A DNA stretch of 13,247 nt. It comes from an uncultured Methylocystaceae bacterium. GTDB lineage: Bacteria; Pseudomonadota; Alphaproteobacteria; Rhizobiales; Beijerinckiaceae. Shown one piece after another: positions 12,733-13,247 of this stretch. Position 1 is the first letter of the stretch. Each line of letters opens with the position of its first letter. The position numbers were made by a program, and so were the translations under genes. Under the pieces are notes generated by a model that saw only the letters and a program-made list of their open reading frames with translations, was not told where the DNA came from and ran no database searches. The stretch is taken from assembly GCA_945956975.1 (NCBI GenBank), contig CAMFKC010000012.1, forward strand, positions 1 through 13,247. Direction: 5' to 3'.

Positions 12733-13247
12733 GTCGTCGTCTCCGGCGCCTCGCCGAGATAGGCTTCGCGCACGCGCGGATCGTCGCGCACGATCGTCGG
12801 CGCGCCCTCGGCAATTTTCACGCCGAAATCCAGCACGACGATGCGATCGGCGAGGCTCATCACAAAATCCATGTCGTGTTCGACCAGCACGACGGCCATG
12901 CCTTGCGCTCGCAATTCGCGCAGCAACCGCGCGAGCGCGCGTTTCTCGGCGACCCGCAGCCCGGCGGCGGGTTCATCGAGCAGAAGAATTAGCGGATCGA
13001 GCGCGAGAGCGCGGGCGATCTCGACGAGACGCATCTGACCCAGCGCCAGCGAGCCGGCGGGCTTGTCGGCATGTTCGGCGAGGCCGATGCGCTCGATCTG
13101 TTTGTGGGCATCCGCCAGCAGCAGGGCTTCTTCATGGCGGTCGAGCCGCGCCATGGCGCGCAACGCGCCGGCGCGGCCGCGCAGGTGCCCGCCAAAGGCG
13201 ACGTTTTCGATCACGCTCATGTCGGAAAGCAACTGGACGTGCTGGAA
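12729..13247 (-). CDS. livG: Branched-chain-amino-acid-type ABC transporter ATPase LivG, C-terminal part (5' end outside window)
   Basis: The last 172 residues of LivG, entering from the right edge in mid-gene. The visible part begins at the Q-loop (FQHVQLLSDMSVIENV). It continues with the signature region, which reads LALGQMRLVEIARALALDP instead of LSGGQ, a relaxed form often seen in LivG. Next come Walker B LILLLDEPAAGL with its catalytic Glu, the switch His in LVEHDMDFVMSLADRI and the LivG-type ending VRDDPRVREAYLGE. Walker A lies outside the window. A TTG at 13232 could be misread as a start, but the frame is open through it to the edge and homology continues, so the gene is simply truncated by the window. 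It overlaps livF by 4 bases. Confidence 0.93.
   Translation of the reverse strand, partial: FQHVQLLSDMSVIENVAFGGHLRGRAGALRAMARLDRHEEALLLADAHKQIERIGLAEHADKPAGSLALGQMRLVEIARALALDPLILLLDEPAAGLRVAEKRALARLLRELRAQGMAVVLVEHDMDFVMSLADRIVVLDFGVKIAEGAPTIVRDDPRVREAYLGEAPETTT

Noticed and set aside
11981..12814. Upstream extension of the livK-like frame through livF
   Set aside because: The extra codons lie in another frame of livF and look random. The ATG at 11980 has a strong Shine-Dalgarno and starts a signal peptide.
13230..13232. TTG as a possible start of livG
   Set aside because: The frame stays open to the window edge, and the upstream codons (FQHVQ) are the conserved Q-loop of LivG, so this TTG is an internal leucine.

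Overview
The window is GC-rich, gene-dense bacterial DNA. Its codon bias leaves long open frames antisense to most genes. The gene content (fds-type formate dehydrogenase, an OFA-family carrier, and Dpp/Opp and Liv ABC transporters with close relatives in rhizobia and Rhodopseudomonas) suggests an alphaproteobacterium, probably of the order Hyphomicrobiales (Rhizobiales). That placement is an inference from protein resemblance. I see no mobile elements, tRNAs, rRNAs or CRISPR arrays. No gene-free stretch exceeds about 130 bases.

Region 1 (1-2322, + strand) is a formate module. It holds the 3' end of the formate dehydrogenase alpha-subunit gene, then fdsD overlapping it by ATGA, then a 548-residue OFA-family (OxlT-like) carrier. 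The module closes with a very strong intrinsic terminator. The dehydrogenase oxidises formate, and the carrier probably moves formate or a similar small carboxylate across the membrane.

Region 2 (2340-9713) is a peptide/nickel-type (Dpp/Opp) ABC importer. On the - strand the order of transcription is binding protein, permease B, permease C, DppF-type ATPase, DppD-type ATPase, ending beside the formate module. Divergently, on the + strand, lies a second, paralogous binding protein with no transporter of its own. The intergenic region between the two binding-protein genes carries back-to-back sigma-54 (-24/-12) promoter motifs. One is a perfect consensus match reading toward the operon; the other is a good match reading toward the lone binding protein. 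Two receptors may therefore share one translocator under RpoN and an unknown enhancer-binding protein, most simply for nitrogen scavenging.

Region 3 (9762-10724, - strand) is a single cation diffusion facilitator with a histidine-rich N-terminus, probably a Zn/Cd/Co exporter.

Region 4 (10829-13247, - strand) is the distal half of a branched-chain-amino-acid-type (Liv/HAAT) ABC operon: livG (cut by the window edge), livF and a LivK-like binding protein. The binding protein resembles the group containing the aromatic-acid receptor RPA1789, so the ligand may not be an amino acid. The permease genes should lie beyond the right edge.

GC-rich hairpins lie at the ends of, or inside, these transcription units. 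The most noteworthy feature of the window is the bidirectional sigma-54 control region between the two paralogous binding-protein genes.
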